Shown one piece after another: positions 6,310 through 14,046 of a DNA stretch of 25,767 bases. Position 1 is the stretch's first letter. The number at the start of each line of letters is the position of its first letter. A program made the position numbers and the translations under genes. Source of the DNA: a virus. The stretch is taken from positions 1 to 25,767 of IMG/VR virus record IMGVR_UViG_3300050821_001079. One strand, written 5' to 3'. A model generated the notes under the pieces. The model was not told the origin of the DNA, searched no databases, and saw only the letters and a program-made list of their open reading frames with translations.

Positions 6310-6795
6310 CTAGTGGCGGAACAGAACAAACCCGCCAAACGTGAGCAACAGTGACAGCGCGCCAATGATGGCGACCAAGATACTCGTTATGGTCCTAGTA
6401 TTCTGCCGCTGCTGCTCCGCCTGCTGGACCGCCCCGCTCTGGCTACTGACGTAGGTAGTCAGGGGCGAGAGCGTCGCATTCAGCTCGCGGATCGCAGCGG
6501 CGAGGTCGTCCTTCGTCGCATAGCTCCCACGCTCACGCTCGATCTGCGAGCGCAGCTCGTTCGCCTTCTCGTCTTTGTAAATCTGGATCTCTCTGGCGAG
6601 GCCGAGCGCCTGCTCATCCGCCCGCTGCTTGACAGCGAGCGCCTTCTCCTCGGCCGCCTTGACCTCGGAATACCGGCGGTCGCGCTCCTCAAGGAACTCA
6701 CGTTGGAGACCACTGATAACCTGCCAGTGCTCCTGCAGGGTGTCGAGCGTCCACCCGCCACCCTTCTCATCGCAGCGATGTTTAATGGCCGTCAT
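6310..6795 (-). CDS. Coiled-coil protein with C-terminal membrane anchor
   Basis: This 161-aa protein starts at the ATG at 6795 (MTAIKHRCDEKGGG), one base after the stop of the upstream 45-aa gene. The frame extends to 6846, but the coupled start is preferred. Residues about 20-100 are a long charged coiled coil. Residues about 137-157 form a single hydrophobic segment (ITSILVAIIGALSLLLTFGGFVLF) ending in RH. This is a tail-anchored topology, the reverse of an inner-membrane spanin. It lies last in the late operon within a lysis-type cluster, so a role in lysis or membrane stress is plausible but unproven. Confidence 0.72.
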   Translation of the reverse strand: MTAIKHRCDEKGGGWTLDTLQEHWQVISGLQREFLEERDRRYSEVKAAEEKALAVKQRADEQALGLAREIQIYKDEKANELRSQIERERGSYATKDDLAAAIRELNATLSPLTTYVSSQSGAVQQAEQQRQNTRTITSILVAIIGALSLLLTFGGFVLFRH

Positions 6796-6796
6796 C

Positions 6797-6934
6797 TCAC
6801 CACCATCGCTTAGTGTACTTGCGGCGGCGCCTGCGCTCGTCAACATAGAGCCGCAGGTTCGCCGCCGCCATGAACGCCGAAAGACCCACGAGCATCTGAA
6901 AGACGAACGTGGGATCCAGGTCTTTCAACAACAT
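6797..6934 (-). CDS. 45-aa small membrane protein
   Basis: The ATG at 6934 overlaps the preceding stop (TAATG). The product begins MLLKDLDPTFVFQM, with one hydrophobic helix (VFQMLVGLSAFMAAANL, residues 11-27) followed by a strongly basic tail (DERRRRRKYTKRWW). The positive tail places the C-terminus in the cytoplasm. Its tight coupling to both neighbours supports it as real. It could be a holin or antiholin-like peptide of the lysis cluster, but single-span peptides of this size are hard to classify. Confidence 0.65.
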   Translation of the reverse strand: MLLKDLDPTFVFQMLVGLSAFMAAANLRLYVDERRRRRKYTKRWW

Positions 6935-7167
6935 TACGCGACCGGTGGTGTCACCGGGGGTAACGATGACGTTAACGAGGCTGCATCAGCAGCCATCTTG
7001 CTCGACACGGCCGCGATGTTTGCGGCTGCGGCAGAGACGGCGGCGGTGTTGCCGGCGGCGAGAGCTGCAGTCAAAGCAGTGATCTCGGCCTGGACAGCTG
7101 TATCAAGCGTCGTGAAGTTCGCCGCGAGCGTTGCGACGGCAGCATTGAGGTCGTCAATCGCAGCCAT
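6934..7167 (-). CDS. Ala/Thr-rich helical phage protein
   Basis: The preferred start is the ATG at 7167 (MAAIDDLNAAVATL), preceded by AAGGAG at eight bases; the product is 77 aa. The frame is open to an ATG at 7266, adding 33 residues (MGLAKSKLLIALDAK...), but the AGGAG there directly abuts the codon. The protein is an Ala, Thr, Val and Leu-rich helix series (ALTAALAAGNTAAVSAAAANI) with a Pro-rich end. Short proteins beginning MAAIDDL are frequent in late or lysis regions of proteobacterial phages, function unknown. It sits between a DUF3309-like gene and a membrane peptide gene. Confidence 0.65.
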   Translation of the reverse strand: MAAIDDLNAAVATLAANFTTLDTAVQAEITALTAALAAGNTAAVSAAAANIAAVSSKMAADAASLTSSLPPVTPPVA

Positions 7168-7269
7168 TTCCTTAACTCCTTGTGCAAGGATCTTATTTAA
7201 TACCACGAGCGCCTGATCCATCTTGGCGTCGAGCGCGATCAATAACTTACTTTTAGCGAGTCCCATCTC

Positions 7270-7434
7270 CTAGAGCCTACCAAGCAGCACGAGAATCAGC
7301 ACGATCACGAGCACCAACCCAAGACCGCCGCCGAGGTAGGGACCGCCACCGTAGAAGGGGCCACCACCAAACCCGCTGAACCCGCCCAGCAGCACGATGA
7401 TCAAGACGATCAGTAGAATCAGTCCTAGCGACAT
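7270..7434 (-). CDS. DUF3309-like two-span membrane peptide
   Basis: This 54-aa protein is preceded by GAGG seven bases before the ATG at 7434. Two hydrophobic helices (MSLGLILLIVLIIVLLGG and LGLVLVIVLILVLLGRL) flank a Gly/Tyr/Pro loop (FGGGPFYGGGPYLGGG). This near-symmetrical layout is that of DUF3309, a small membrane family of Proteobacteria of unknown function. In this position, among lysis-region genes, it is a candidate accessory holin, but that is inference. Confidence 0.75.
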   Translation of the reverse strand: MSLGLILLIVLIIVLLGGFSGFGGGPFYGGGPYLGGGLGLVLVIVLILVLLGRL

Positions 7435-7511
7435 CTCAGCACCTCACACAGATATCTGCCGGTGCAGGCGGTACGGGCGGCAACTCTTGCACCTGACTGT
7501 AGCCGCCCGAA

Positions 7512-7673
7512 TCAGTGTCCCAAGAAGACGTGGCTCGCGCCGCCGATGATCTCGGCCAGTACCCAACACGCCAGACCGATGGCGACGAAGTACCATCCTG
7601 GCGGGTTCCACTTCGCCGCGATGACGAAGAAGACGAACGCGAACACCATCAAAATCAGTCCGATATTTCCCAT
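7512..7673 (-). CDS. 53-aa two-span membrane protein
   Basis: The ATG at 7673 has AGGAG seven bases upstream. The product, starting MGNIGLILMVFAF, has two hydrophobic segments (residues 3-20 and 27-47) joined by a short AKWNPPGW loop. Phage genomes of this kind often carry such a protein beside the lysin. A holin role is possible. About 75 bases separate its stop from the next gene and contain nothing I can call. Confidence 0.65.
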   Translation of the reverse strand: MGNIGLILMVFAFVFFVIAAKWNPPGWYFVAIGLACWVLAEIIGGASHVFLGH

Positions 7674-7683
7674 GACGTTTCTC

Positions 7684-8058
7684 CTATCTTGGGGAACTTC
7701 CTCTCCCCGGCGGTTTTGCGTCAGACGTAACCTTCTTGTCGATCAGCACCGATGGGGGCGCCTCGATGATGTTCTTGGTGGCCTCTGACGTATCCTTGGC
7801 GAGAATTTGAACGCTTGCTGGCGCGTTAGGACCAGCCACCACCTTCACGTCAGGCATTGCTGCCGCTGCCTTGGCCTGATTGGCGTGGTTGTTCTCCCAC
7901 CATGACCAGATGCCCATCACGATAGGAATGCCCGCGATGATCCAGTCCTGCAGCTCGGTGGGATTTATTCCGTACTTGGCGACAAGGATCGCAAGCGGAG
8001 TTCCTGCCGCCAGTACGATCCGGATGACGCCGGTTATTTGTTGCTGGTTCATGTTCAT
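7684..8058 (-). CDS. Putative holin
   Basis: This 124-aa protein begins [13 protein letters not shown]. Two hydrophobic segments lie at about residues 9-28 and 37-54 (WIIAGIPIVMGIWSWW). A periplasmic or cytoplasmic tail follows, containing PDVKVVAGPNAPASVQILA, a feature of rhizobial-phage holin-like proteins (Pam3-gp28 type) as I recall them. Holins open the inner membrane so the lysin can reach the wall. Its ATG overlaps the lysin stop by ATGA, the usual lysis-cassette arrangement. The tail is longer than in most such holins. Confidence 0.68.
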   Translation of the reverse strand: MNMNQQQITGVIRIVLAAGTPLAILVAKYGINPTELQDWIIAGIPIVMGIWSWWENNHANQAKAAAAMPDVKVVAGPNAPASVQILAKDTSEATKNIIEAPPSVLIDKKVTSDAKPPGRGSSPR

Positions 8059-9194
8059 TTCCCAGCCTTCGTGTTTGTGATGTAGTTGCGAACGACCACC
8101 GCGGCCATCTCACGCGCTTGGTCAAGAGTCATGGCTGGAGTCAACCCAAGCTTCGTAGCCTCGGCCTGGACCACGGCCGCAGCTTGATCCAGATCGAACT
8201 GCGTCAGGATCAGATTTGTTATCGCCTGCTGCGGCGTAGCACCGGCAGCGACCTGGGTTGAGAGCCCGGTGATCACCTGCGTGAGCGCGGCAGCCGCAGT
8301 GGGATTGGAGATCAATCCGGTCACCATGCTCATAAGTGCTGGACTGCCTAACACTACTTGTAGAAGTACGGGGATAAGTGCGCCCATTTGATCGCCTGTA
8401 AGGGTTGGTGCCGGTGTCGGCACTGGTGTTGGTGTTGGTACTGGCACAGGAGTCGGAGTAGGGACAGGGGTTGGAATTGGGATTGGAGTCGGGGCCGGGG
8501 TCGGAGTTGGAATTGGCGCCGGAGGAACAACAACAATCGGCGGCGTTGGCGGGCCATAAGGCACCGCCGAATCCAGTCCCGCGAGGAACCGAAGCAACGG
8601 AGCACATCCGATTTGCATGTCGAGTGTTGAGGGATCGAAAATTCCGTCCGATATGTACTTTCCGAGCTGTTGCTCTGAACTCGCTCCCCAAATATATGGA
8701 CTGGCCATCGGGGGGTGTCCGTGCGGACCGTCCGCGTACCCGAATCCGTTCAGCCCCTCGAGGAAAGTCAGAGCCGAGCCAGTCGACCACCCCCAAGTCG
8801 CGAACCAATGCGGCGCTTTCTGCACATCGATCAGGGCATCGAGCGCGCCGCGGTAGAACGCGTCCTCGCCGGGAGGATCATTCGGGTGATTTAAGAATGG
8901 CCCTCGGCCATGGGGTTCGATCGTCGTGACTTGACCGAGCGCCTGACCGTTCCCGAGGTAGCTGTTACAGAGGCCGAACTGGCCATCATGTTCTCGCGAA
9001 TCGATCACCGCGACCAGTGCCCATTGTTCCGGTTTGTTGAAGACCTTCGTCGCAATCCGAGTATATTTTGCCTTGTGGGGCGGTAGGCTCAGACCGGCAC
9101 AGGTCTGACCGATCTCATTGAGCCTTGATGTGTTAAAGTGCATCGCCACGAAGCGGCGGTTGTTCGCGTCGATCAGGTGCGCGATGTTCGGCAT
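8055..9194 (-). CDS. Endolysin-like muralytic protein with Pro-rich linker
   Basis: This 379-aa protein starts at the ATG at 9194 ([12 protein letters not shown]), overlapping the tail-fibre stop (TAATG); the longer frame begins with TTG. Residues about 1-213 form a lysozyme-like domain. [15 protein letters not shown] matches the family's catalytic VIxxRE pattern, followed by [43 protein letters not shown] and SPYIWGAS. Residues 214-264 are a Pro-Thr-Pro linker and 265-379 an Ala/Thr/Leu-rich helical domain of unknown role. It cleaves peptidoglycan at the end of infection, most likely together with the holin-like product of 7684-8058. No signal peptide is visible, so holin dependence is expected. 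Confidence 0.8.
   Translation of the reverse strand: MPNIAHLIDANNRRFVAMHFNTSRLNEIGQTCAGLSLPPHKAKYTRIATKVFNKPEQWALVAVIDSREHDGQFGLCNSYLGNGQALGQVTTIEPHGRGPFLNHPNDPPGEDAFYRGALDALIDVQKAPHWFATWGWSTGSALTFLEGLNGFGYADGPHGHPPMASPYIWGASSEQQLGKYISDGIFDPSTLDMQIGCAPLLRFLAGLDSAVPYGPPTPPIVVVPPAPIPTPTPAPTPIPIPTPVPTPTPVPVPTPTPVPTPAPTLTGDQMGALIPVLLQVVLGSPALMSMVTGLISNPTAAAALTQVITGLSTQVAAGATPQQAITNLILTQFDLDQAAAVVQAEATKLGLTPAMTLDQAREMAAVVVRNYITNTKAGK
8403..8552 (-). repeat. Pro-Thr-Pro repeat linker in the lysin gene
   Basis: The coding strand repeats hexamer-like units giving P-T-P-x (x is mostly Val, Ile or Ala) for about 40 residues, preceded by IVVVPPAP. Such linkers are stiff and extended, and could hold the C-terminal domain away from the catalytic part. 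Repeated units make length variation between relatives likely. Confidence 0.8.
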
Positions 9195-10180
9195 TATTGA
9201 ACTCGCAGGATCCAATTCATCATCATGAGGGGATTGAGGAGCGACATCGCCGCCGCTGTCGCAGAGTTGTTGATGGTGATGCCAGTTGTAGATGTGCCGG
9301 TATTTCCCGCCGACAGGGCAGCCGCTGCAGCCGCACCACCGCCGACACCAACGCCGGAATTGATAACTGGAATAGTATGCAGATGTCCCGGGTCGGTGAT
9401 CGCATGATTGTGTGCACCAACCTCTGCACCAATTTGAATGTGCGTCGATGAACCGCCAGCAGAACCAAGCGTGGTGCCAGTTACTGTCCCGCTATCTGTG
9501 ACCACCGTGCCGACCCGGCCAGCAGCCACCCCTCCCATGTTGTCCAGTCCAAGCACTGACCGCCCGCGCAGATCCGGGATGTTGAACGTGGTAACGCCAT
9601 CGCCGACACCGAATGTTGTGCCATAGATGGAAAACAGCACGGAAAACGTCGTGCGCGAGATCGCCTGCCCGAACGGCAATGCGAACGCACTGCTGGGCGC
9701 CGTAGACCCCCCGTACGGCAACATGGCCCCGACCGGGACAACGCCGGGATTACTGACCAAATAGAAGTTCTGTGCGATCCACGCGACGGCCGACGCACTG
9801 AACTTGAGTACATACGGTGTTCCGGCAATGAGCGTCGCCGCTGGGATCGCAACACCCGGAGATGTTTGAATCGGAAAGACGGTTCCGCTGTCGACCTGAA
9901 GTGTGGGCGCCGCCCCATTTGTTACGTTTGGGCTGAAGGCGATAAGCTGGCCATCGTTTGGCGTAGATGGGAGGCCCTGATTAGAAGTCAGCGTATAGGC
10001 AGTCGAGGTGCCGGCGCTCACCAGCAACCCGGAAGTATCGTCCCGAAACGAGGCCAGCCCCGCCATCATGGCACGCGCCGAGTCATTCACCGATGACGGC
10101 GCCTGACCCTCCGCCCAGTTGATCGTGGGATCTGCTGTCGCGTTCGTGGCGGCGGTCTTCGACCATTGCCAGAAGCTCAT
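9194..10180 (-). CDS. Tail fibre with phage tail collar domain
   Basis: This 328-aa protein begins MSFWQWSKTAATN with GGAGGG before the ATG at 10180. The N-terminal part has INWAEGQAPSSVNDSARAMM, typical of the particle-attachment end of such fibres, then beta-rich sequence. Residues about 150-220 form the collar domain (VGAMLPYGGSTAPSSAFALP, IPDLRGRSVLGLDNMGG). The Gly/Ala/Ser-rich C-terminus has HNHAITDPGHLH, which can bind metal ions in fibre tips. It probably forms a trimeric fibre that contacts the host surface. Four-base overlap with the transglycosylase gene upstream. Confidence 0.88.
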   Translation of the reverse strand: MSFWQWSKTAATNATADPTINWAEGQAPSSVNDSARAMMAGLASFRDDTSGLLVSAGTSTAYTLTSNQGLPSTPNDGQLIAFSPNVTNGAAPTLQVDSGTVFPIQTSPGVAIPAATLIAGTPYVLKFSASAVAWIAQNFYLVSNPGVVPVGAMLPYGGSTAPSSAFALPFGQAISRTTFSVLFSIYGTTFGVGDGVTTFNIPDLRGRSVLGLDNMGGVAAGRVGTVVTDSGTVTGTTLGSAGGSSTHIQIGAEVGAHNHAITDPGHLHTIPVINSGVGVGGGAAAAAALSAGNTGTSTTGITINNSATAAAMSLLNPLMMMNWILRVQ

Positions 10181-10989
10181 GTCGTCCCTCCACCGAACAC
10201 GCCACGCAATGCCGCCGCTCTAGCGGCAGCGAGCCCTGGCGGCACTGGGTAATTGATCTGCATTGGCGGCGGTGCAGGCATTTCCGGTCCGTTCAACAAC
10301 CCGAGTCCGGTCTGAGCAGCAGCAATAGCATTCTTTGACTGATCCTGCTGACCTAATAATCCCGGAGTGTTTGAAGTACCGGGCCACGCCGCACTTGGTG
10401 CTCGCACATTCGTAAGCAGTCCAGCCGGCGCGGCCGAGGCCGACACGCCGGTCGGAGAAAAATCACCGCCGCCCTCGACCTTGTTCTTCCAGATGTTCAT
10501 GAAGTCCTGGCTCGACACCGTGTCGACGCCACCAGGAAACTGCGCCTTGAAACTGTCCGGGATGTTTCCCCAGATCGCCTGCTTGGCCCAGCCCGGACCC
10601 TTCTGCTTGCCTTCGCCGGTCGAGGCCATGTTCTGCCACGCCGGAGCGCCCGGGTTGGCCATGTGTGCGGCCGCGCCGGCCGGGCCTTGCTGGTGCTGCA
10701 GGTAGATCTCGGTCGGGGTCGGCGCGCGCCCGTGGGTCTGGGTGAACTGGGCAATCTCCGTCGCAGTCTTTTTGGCCGCGGCCCGAGCGTTATCATTCGG
10801 ATCCCAGATGTTACCTCCGCCATACTTCTGGAACTCGCCGTTCGAGAGCTGAAACAATCCGTGATAACTGCCGGTCGAGGCCCTCGGATTCAGGCTCGAT
10901 TCGATGTGGCCGATCCGCAGCATAAGGTTCGGGTCCACCCCGTTCTGGGCGGCTGCCGCACCTATGATCGCGGAGATGTCATCAGCCAT
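10177..10989 (-). CDS. SLT-type lytic transglycosylase, virion-associated
   Basis: This 270-aa protein has an N-terminal SLT-like domain. The catalytic Glu30 lies in RIGHIESSLNP, followed by YHGLFQLSNGEF and the DPNDNARAAAK helix. It continues with PTEIYLQHQQGPAG, all in normal order for the GEWL/SLT fold. The C-terminal half (from about 170) is low-complexity, rich in Pro, Ala and Gly. Such proteins ride in the virion and locally open peptidoglycan during DNA injection. Start at 10989 with GGGCGAG upstream. Operator site 4 lies just before it. Position among internal-virion and fibre genes supports an injection role rather than lysis. Confidence 0.85.
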   Translation of the reverse strand: MADDISAIIGAAAAQNGVDPNLMLRIGHIESSLNPRASTGSYHGLFQLSNGEFQKYGGGNIWDPNDNARAAAKKTATEIAQFTQTHGRAPTPTEIYLQHQQGPAGAAAHMANPGAPAWQNMASTGEGKQKGPGWAKQAIWGNIPDSFKAQFPGGVDTVSSQDFMNIWKNKVEGGGDFSPTGVSASAAPAGLLTNVRAPSAAWPGTSNTPGLLGQQDQSKNAIAAAQTGLGLLNGPEMPAPPPMQINYPVPPGLAAARAAALRGVFGGGTT

Positions 10990-11005
10990 CGTCTCGCCCT
11001 TATGT

Positions 11006-11020
11006 TATCCTACGAGGATA
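11006..11020. promoter_or_regulatory. Palindromic operator-like site 4 (perfect arms)
   Basis: TATCCTACGAGGATA is the only site with perfectly matched six-base arms (TATCCT/AGGATA). It lies in a 50-base gap between the divergent starts of the transglycosylase gene (10989, minus) and the 58-aa membrane gene (11040, plus). It is identical in form to sites 1-3, about 10 kb away. Confidence 0.65.
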
Positions 11021-11039
11021 CATAGACAGGGAGGCACAC

Positions 11040-11216
11040 ATGTCTATTCCGCAAGCGTTTCTCTGCTTTTTCTGGTTCGGTGTACTCATGCTGTTCTTGC
11101 GGTTGGGGGTCACATACATCAACGAAGTCGCTGGAGTACCGGGGGTCATCATGGTGACGCTGCTGTTCCTCGGAGCATCAATAGCCCTCCTCCGCTTTAC
11201 GGAGGGGCGCGCGTAA
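11040..11216 (+). CDS. 58-aa two-span membrane protein opposed to the late operon
   Basis: The ATG at 11040 is preceded by AGGGAGG at five bases, an excellent ribosome binding site. The product begins MSIPQAFLCFFWFG, with hydrophobic segments at residues about 6-24 and 33-51, and ends RFTEGRA. It is the only rightward gene within 19 kb of leftward late genes. It overlaps the 3' end of the neighbouring leftward gene by 39 bases, tail to tail. A perfect palindromic operator lies 20 bases upstream. This suggests a moron: a small gene expressed separately from the late genes, perhaps in the lysogen or early, such as a superinfection-exclusion membrane protein. No promoter hexamers are clear. Confidence 0.6.
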   Translation: MSIPQAFLCFFWFGVLMLFLRLGVTYINEVAGVPGVIMVTLLFLGASIALLRFTEGRA

Positions 11217-13031
11217 CTGTTGCACCCTGAACGCTGCTGCCGCCAAATTGGCAGCACGGTTCAGGTGCGGCACGGACCTCGGCGGCGGCAGCATCCTCTT
11301 GAGCTGCGCGCTCGCTGGAGCCTGCGCTCTTATCGAAGCGCTCAGCCGCGCAGCCTTGCCTGCCATCATGCTGTTGGAAAGATGCTTGGCGACGGCACCT
11401 CCTACTGCGCCTGTGAGAGCGCTGACGGGCTCGCCTGCCGCGACCATGCCGAGTTCACCCATCATCGGCAAAGCATGCCCAACTGGGGACAGCTTGCCGA
11501 TCTGGCGCAAGGTATTCTGCGTAAACGATCCCTTGATGATCTGATCAAGCGCGGTCTTCTCCTGGTCGGAAGCGCCGCGCATGGCGTTCTTGTTGTTGCG
11601 CAGCGCCTTGAACTGATTGCGCAGGTTCAGGTCGAGGCTCCCAGTTCCGGCGTCAGCTGACAACTGTGCCTTGCGGATCGCCTCGTCATAGAACTCGGCC
11701 CGCTTGCTCCATCGATAGTTGGCGTTGCTCTCCTGCAATTGGCGCAGCGCTGTCGTCGGATCGCCAGCGACCACATCCTTCGGGGTTATGGTCTCAAGCA
11801 GATCATCGAGCCCCTCGATCGCCTGTCCGGCTGCCGCAGCCTTGGAGGTGCCGGGGCTCTTGCGAATGAAATCGTTCAACCGCATGCGCGCCGCGGCGAC
11901 GTCCCCAAAGCTCGTCGGGGCGGGCCGCGTCGTCGGCGGTGTGGGGATTTGTCCGAGATTTGGAACGCTCGGTCCCACAGTAGGCGGCGCCGCTGGGATA
12001 GGCTCGGTCTTCGCCAGCCGTCCGATCCGGTTGAACACCGCGCCCTGATCCTCGGGGCCAAAGTTTCTGGCTCGCAAGTCGGAAAAGATCTGGCTGATCT
12101 TGTTGCCGACGTGCTGGGGATGGATCAGTGCCCCGGCGTTATCGATCGCTTGATAACCCTGCCGCGCGATATCGCCCAGCGCCGGTGAGGTGAACGCACC
12201 GCCGGCCGTTAACGGCTCGGCCGAGGCTCCAGCGATCGACTGCGCTGCCTTCTCTGTGGCTGCCCGCACCGCGGGCGCCGAGAGCATGTTGGTGATGCCG
12301 CTCACACCGCGGCCAACCAGTCGGCCCGCAACCGGCGCCGCAGCCCCGAGGGAAGCGCCGATCGCGGCTCCCGAGACCGGGTCTGTGCCCTGCTCGAGGG
12401 CGTTGCCGGCACCCAGCGCACCGAACGTGGCGCCAGCCGTGGCAATGCGCGCAGGCAGGCTGCCGGTGAGCCCGAGCAACCGCATCCCCATCCCCGTGCC
12501 AGCCGCAGGGGCTAACGCCGCGGTACCGCCGGCCATGCCGGCGATCGCCGAGACGATCGGGTGTGCCTCGTTGAAGGCCTGCCCGGCCTGCTCCTCGTGA
12601 GCCAGATCCTCTGTGTAACGCTGTCCGAACGTAGGCGCCTGCGACCGGTTGGGATTGATGGGGAGGCCGAGCACCTGCTTGACGCCAGTCCCGGCCGCCG
12701 AGGCAGCACTTCCCAGCCGGTTAAATGCCGACGCAACACCGGGTATCCCAGTGTTCTGGGTCGCCGCCCTGATTACGTTGGCTGGGGTGACCCCGGTGTT
12801 CCCGTGGGTCTCGAGCTGGTACCCGGGCGGTAGATCGTCTCCAGACGGGCCAGGGGAGCCCGCTGGTGCGTTTTGGGTAGTGGGGCCCTGGTCCCCCTGT
12901 AGGAGGAACGGGGAGACGCCGCTATCGCCCCGTACGGGCGCAGGGAGCCACTTAGCACGGTCAGGGGCGCCCCTGGCCGGGAATGGCTGGTGTTCTAGTT
13001 CAAACCCGGGCGGGAGGTCATCATCGGCCAT
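11178..13031 (-). CDS. Large internal-virion-like protein
   Basis: This 617-aa protein starts at the ATG at 13031 (MADDDLPPGFELEH); the longer frame starts with TTG. The motif DDLPPGFELE near the start recurs as DDLPPGYQLET about 60 residues later. A Gly/Ala-rich hydrophobic region (about residues 150-260, with GMAGGTAALAPAAGTGMGMRLLG) could insert into membranes. The second half is helical and charged (VAAARMRLNDFIRK, LRQLQESNANYRW). This layout resembles ejection proteins that help DNA cross the cell envelope in podoviruses, though no family is certain. It overlaps the upstream gene by 11 bases. Confidence 0.7.
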   Translation of the reverse strand: MADDDLPPGFELEHQPFPARGAPDRAKWLPAPVRGDSGVSPFLLQGDQGPTTQNAPAGSPGPSGDDLPPGYQLETHGNTGVTPANVIRAATQNTGIPGVASAFNRLGSAASAAGTGVKQVLGLPINPNRSQAPTFGQRYTEDLAHEEQAGQAFNEAHPIVSAIAGMAGGTAALAPAAGTGMGMRLLGLTGSLPARIATAGATFGALGAGNALEQGTDPVSGAAIGASLGAAAPVAGRLVGRGVSGITNMLSAPAVRAATEKAAQSIAGASAEPLTAGGAFTSPALGDIARQGYQAIDNAGALIHPQHVGNKISQIFSDLRARNFGPEDQGAVFNRIGRLAKTEPIPAAPPTVGPSVPNLGQIPTPPTTRPAPTSFGDVAAARMRLNDFIRKSPGTSKAAAAGQAIEGLDDLLETITPKDVVAGDPTTALRQLQESNANYRWSKRAEFYDEAIRKAQLSADAGTGSLDLNLRNQFKALRNNKNAMRGASDQEKTALDQIIKGSFTQNTLRQIGKLSPVGHALPMMGELGMVAAGEPVSALTGAVGGAVAKHLSNSMMAGKAARLSASIRAQAPASAQLKRMLPPPRSVPHLNRAANLAAAAFRVQQLRAPLRKAEEGY

Positions 13032-14046
13032 AGGGCACCCAAGCTCCGCCCCGCACAATCATGCGGTCGCCAGTCGACGGGTTGACCGCGATCGAGCCCT
13101 CGGGTCGTTTGGTCGGGAATGCCGAGATGTTCTGCTGGGGCCCAGACGGCGCAGCAGCTGGGCTCACCGCTGGTGTCCCCCCAGCGTTCGGCCCAGCCGC
13201 CGCAGCTCCCCCACCACCACCTGACGTCCGTCCATGTAGCCGATCTAGGGCCGCTTGGATACGGGCGCTGTGCGCGTCCTGTTCTGCGAACTTCTGGGCA
13301 TACTCTTTGTCGACATAAGGGCCGAGCTTGGTCGAGATCTCTTCCTTGATCTGGCTCATCTTGCCGGGGATCAACGCCAACTCGGCCTCGATCACCGCAG
13401 CCAACTCCTGCGGGCTCTTTACACCAGAGAGCGACGTCAGAAAGCGCTCGCGCTCGGCCTCGCCGCCAGGCGATCCGGCGTAGAACTTGGTGATCTCCTG
13501 GCCATAGTGCGCGGCCTCGTCCTTGAGGTTCTCCATCGCTGCCGATTGCTGCGTCGTTACCCCGCGTGCGTAGTTGATCGCGTGCGCTAGCGGCGCGATC
13601 CCCCAGCCGCCCGAGTTATTGAGATTAACCGCCGACTCCGCCACTTTGGCCAAGTGATCCATGGCCGTGGTGCCGTTACGCAACTGGCCACCCATCGAAC
13701 TCGGGGCGCCTGAGGTGAGTTGCGACCGCAAGTTCCGGCGCTCGGTAAAGGCCGTGTCGTCCGCCGGCACGCCAATGTCAGACCCATACTTGCCCGCTAC
13801 CATCCTGACGACGTTGGTCTTGCGTGGGTTGCCGGTCGGCATGACGCGGCCAGCGATGAAGTCCCTAGCGCCCTGCTGGATCTCCTGCGGGAACTGCTTG
13901 AGATAGTCCTCACCCCGCAGGTTCGAATCGACCCCCGGGAATATCTCATCGCTCCCGCCGACGCCTGGGACAGACTGCCCCATCTGGCCAAGCTGCCCCG
14001 ACATGTCGCCGGTGTATGGCTGGAACTGGTCCCAAATGCCCGGCAT
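13021..14046 (-). CDS. Internal-virion-like hypothetical protein
   Basis: This 341-aa protein begins MPGIWDQFQPYTGDM at the ATG overlapping the upstream TGA. The segment GARDFIAGRVMPTGNPRKTN...VRMVAGKYGSDIG, with FTERRNLRSQL and NGTTAMDHL, is a pattern I recall from internal or ejection proteins of many podovirus-like phages. The C-terminal region has a helical, charged middle. It ends with a Gly/Ala/Pro linker and a small EGSIAVNPSTGDRMIVRGG beta unit. No enzyme motif is seen. Its neighbours are transglycosylase and other virion proteins. Confidence 0.68.
   Translation of the reverse strand: MPGIWDQFQPYTGDMSGQLGQMGQSVPGVGGSDEIFPGVDSNLRGEDYLKQFPQEIQQGARDFIAGRVMPTGNPRKTNVVRMVAGKYGSDIGVPADDTAFTERRNLRSQLTSGAPSSMGGQLRNGTTAMDHLAKVAESAVNLNNSGGWGIAPLAHAINYARGVTTQQSAAMENLKDEAAHYGQEITKFYAGSPGGEAERERFLTSLSGVKSPQELAAVIEAELALIPGKMSQIKEEISTKLGPYVDKEYAQKFAEQDAHSARIQAALDRLHGRTSGGGGGAAAAGPNAGGTPAVSPAAAPSGPQQNISAFPTKRPEGSIAVNPSTGDRMIVRGGAWVPYGR

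Noticed and set aside
7441-7511. Coding-like Pro-rich stretch (QELPPVPPAPAD) in the +1 frame after the 53-aa gene, suggesting an Rz1-type overlapping lipoprotein or a frameshift extension
   Set aside because: The frame has no usable upstream start, no lipobox and no slippery sequence that I can see.
8403-8552. Short repeats that could be mistaken for a CRISPR array or minisatellite
   Set aside because: They are Pro-Thr-Pro codon repeats within the lysin frame, with no spacers of regular length.
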